DNA of 64,000 nucleotides from Chloromonas sp. AAM2 (lineage: Eukaryota > Chlorophyta > Chlorophyceae > Chlamydomonadales > Chlamydomonadaceae): assembly GCA_004335635.1 (NCBI GenBank), contig QAXH01005414.1, positions 30,731-94,730 of the forward strand, given 5' to 3'. The position numbers and the translations under genes were made by a program. Below are positions 62,201 to 64,000 of the stretch, one piece after another. The notes beneath the pieces are model-generated. The model had not been told where the DNA came from. It was given only the letters and a program-made list of their open reading frames with translations, and searched no databases. Numbering within the stretch: position 1 is the first letter of the stretch; each line of letters starts with the position of its first letter.

Positions 62201-63788
62201 CTGGAACGCTGACATCGCCCAGTATGCCCTGCGGCTGTTCCACAGCGTGGTGGGTCAGCAGCTCAAGGTCCGGCAGGGCTACCTGGTGGAGGCGGTGGAC
62301 GGGCTGTTCCTGGCCGCCTTCCTCAAGCCGCTCAACGCAATCATGTGGTCGCTGGAGTGCAACGACCTCATGCTTGAACAGGTGTGGGAGGAGCATGCAA
62401 CATGCCATGGGGAAGGGTGAATATATTCTGACTGAGCTGGTTGAATAGCCTGGCCTGTTTGATCAATCTGGTCTGCTCAAGCAGCTTGGCCTGATTGGAT
62501 AGCCTAGTCTGCTGAAGCAGCCTGGCTTGATGACCAGCCCGCCTTGCAGTTCATGCGCTGTGTTCGCCTGTGCCTTGTTCACGATCCACCACACGCGCTC
62601 AGTGCATGCCCTCATGTGCGCAGGCGTGGCCTGAGGAGCTGCTGATGCACGAGCTGTGCGAGGAGCTAGTCATCTCCAGCCCCACCCGGGAGGGCGATGT
62701 GCTCAACACGGTGGTGTTCCGCGGCCCTAGGCTCAAGACGGGCGTGGACACGGGGCAGGTGCTGGGAGAGGTGCACGCAATGACAGGCAGGATGACGTAC
62801 AGAGGAAAGGTGAGCGTTGCGTTGGGGTGATGGAAGGGGCCAAGGGAAAGGAGGGGGCAAAGGAGGGGAATGGTGGGGCAAGGGGCATGAAGGGGCGGAA
62901 GAGGAGACGATGGGGTGATGCCCTTAACGCTGAGATGCAGATTGCCAAGGGATGACGAGGGAGGGTTCGGGTTAGGGTTGGGCATGAAATAGCAGAGAAA
63001 GAAGTGGGCACGTCGTATATGTCTGGCACCAACGTGCAAGCCTTTTCACTAGCGTGTGCTCCTGGACGTAGTGGCCTTGCCTGTGGAAGAAATTAGTATT
63101 GGAGCGCATTGTGCTGGGGCTGTGCGACCTCTCCGTGCACACCGCCCACACGAGTGACCCTGTGTACTCGAATGCAGCTGCGCATCCTCGACTGCTCCTG
63201 CCGCGACCCTTCCCATGCTCTCTCAGGTGATGAATCGCGCCTCGCGCATCGCCTCCACCGCCTCCACCGGGCAGGTGCTGTGCAGCACCGACTCCTGGGA
63301 TCTGGCCACCTCGCGCGACGACTCGGCGCTGCAGGCAGCACAGATCACAGCGTCTTCTCTGGGACAGTTCAGGTGAGAAACGGTTTAGGCGTCCAAGAAG
63401 GAGCTTGTGTGAAGCATCTGGCAAGCTGCCGTACCACACCAGCGCTGCAGCTCGGCAAGAGTTTGTCGATGTTAACCCCACGGAAGGTGATCCCACGGGA
63501 GGGGAAGAACGGTACCGCGATTTGCTTGCCAATCTCTTGGAAGCCTCCTTGCGATAGTTGCTTCGGCGCTTTCCAGTATGTGCGATGATGCAGTGCGGTT
63601 CATGTTCTTTTCTCGTGTTGCTTTGCTCGCATCGCAGGCTCAAGGGTGTTGCGGAGCGCATCGAGATCCAGCACTGCCGCAAGGTCAACACGGCGCAGCA
63701 CAGCAACAGGCGCGGCAGCAGCATGGTGGTCAACATCACGGAGGGCCATAGGTGGAAGTGGGATGGCAAATCGCCTGCAACGGGACAG
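53267..63788 (+). CDS. Receptor-type class III nucleotidyl cyclase paralogue with altered catalytic site (cyclase B), 3' end outside window
   Basis: Twenty-five exons, 1235 residues in the window: 53267-53366, 53464-53497, 53583-53682, 53850-53987, 55014-55578, 55743-55852, 56216-56362, 56736-56937, 57366-57558, 57882-57987, 58190-58291, 58621-58734, 59109-59201, 59478-59632, 59744-59857, 60071-60167, 60339-60527, 60792-60917, 61110-61213, 61358-61474, 61662-61785, 62190-62381, 62624-62809, 63227-63372, 63638-63788. Signal peptide MAKGVYLAILLLTLSVGTAQ; solute-binding-like ectodomain to about residue 600 (MPLDVRVDLLFYRKDIL, LNRDGEPDYG, FEPYRRSHL); membrane helix about 615-635. First cyclase domain has Glu666 and Gly712 where metal-binding Asp residues are expected, but keeps LWDRYLVIHVGEH. 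Second domain has Asn1005 and Gly1048 at the metal sites yet keeps Asn1139 and Arg1143 (YRGKVMNRASRI) with Thr1132 at the base-selecting position. Exon 9 joins exon 8 directly (AFEFEPYRR). Confidence 0.8.
57084..57217. repeat. 67-bp tandem duplication in a cyclase B intron
   Basis: TACTTGCTGACCAAGCAGCA begins at 57084 and 57151. Both copies fall in the intron between exons ending 56937 and starting 57366. Confidence 0.95.
59041..59068. other. Perfect 11-bp stem hairpin
   Basis: AGCAGTCATCC at 59041-59051 pairs exactly with 59058-59068 around a six-base loop, in the cyclase B intron before exon 59109-59201. Confidence 0.85.
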
Positions 63789-64000
63789 GTAGGGCTTGGC
63801 AGGATCCAAGAAGCACGTGGGCAGGCAATTTTCGGCGGGATTGAATGGTGCACGATTGGGTCGTGGCAGATAAGGGTTTTTGCACGAAGGCTCCCAAAGG
63901 CAATTCTGCAATCAAGGTCACGTGGGTAGAAACCGCATGTACGCGCAATGTTGGCTTCGATCGACCAAGGCCAGCCTTTAACCAGAGTTTTGTTCTTGTG

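Overview
The window looks like nuclear DNA of a chlorophycean green alga (Chlamydomonadales; a Haematococcus- or Chlamydomonas-like organism is my inference, not proven). Every recognisable gene is split into many short exons with GT-AG introns (two are GC-AG), introns are full of minisatellites and TGCATGC-rich DNA, and the gene content (receptor nucleotidyl cyclases with a bacterial-type solute-binding ectodomain, a PPR protein and an OPR/FAST-like helical-repeat protein) is typical of that group. No rRNA, tRNA, operon or CRISPR was seen. Exon models below were built by hand: splice sites were chosen so that phase is kept through every junction and family motifs are rebuilt across them.

Layout. 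(1) 560-14489, minus strand: 22 exons of a receptor-type class III nucleotidyl cyclase (cyclase A), 3' end beyond the left edge. (2) 16558-22191, minus: a 12-exon PPR protein of about 1110 residues. (3) 24088-25935, minus: remnant of an ABCF-type ATPase, interrupted by a 55-bp minisatellite that contains a 280-bp assembly gap. (4) 27835-34112, plus: a 13-exon membrane/coiled-coil protein whose introns are all phase 0. (5) 35847-41113, plus: a 9-exon OPR/FAST-like helical-repeat protein of 996 residues. (6) 42119-43346, minus: a small single-RRM protein of 130 residues, tail-to-tail with the previous gene. (7) 46562-49573, minus: a 4-exon protein of 728 residues with a RhoGAP-like segment and a long disordered tail. 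(8) 53267-63788, plus: 25 exons of a second receptor cyclase (cyclase B), a paralogue of cyclase A, running off the right edge.

The two cyclases are the main point. They point away from each other at the two ends of the window and share signal peptide, solute-binding-like ectodomain, one transmembrane helix and two cyclase domains. In cyclase A the first domain keeps both metal-binding aspartates, while the second domain keeps none at the first site; in cyclase B the second domain keeps the transition-state Asn/Arg pair. This is the C1/C2 division of labour of animal transmembrane adenylyl cyclases. Cyclase B has lost both aspartates from its first domain and may be a pseudo-cyclase or need a partner. 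PPR, OPR and RRM proteins suggest organelle or other RNA processing, but nothing in the window ties these genes into one pathway.

The intergenic and intronic DNA holds several repeat families: an 18-bp motif GTCCCAGAACTGGCAAAC found six times exactly, twice as inverted pairs; a SINE-like repeat ending in (CAA)n; a 77-bp inverted dispersed repeat about 91% identical between copies; and minisatellites that grew out of coding exon ends and splice donors.
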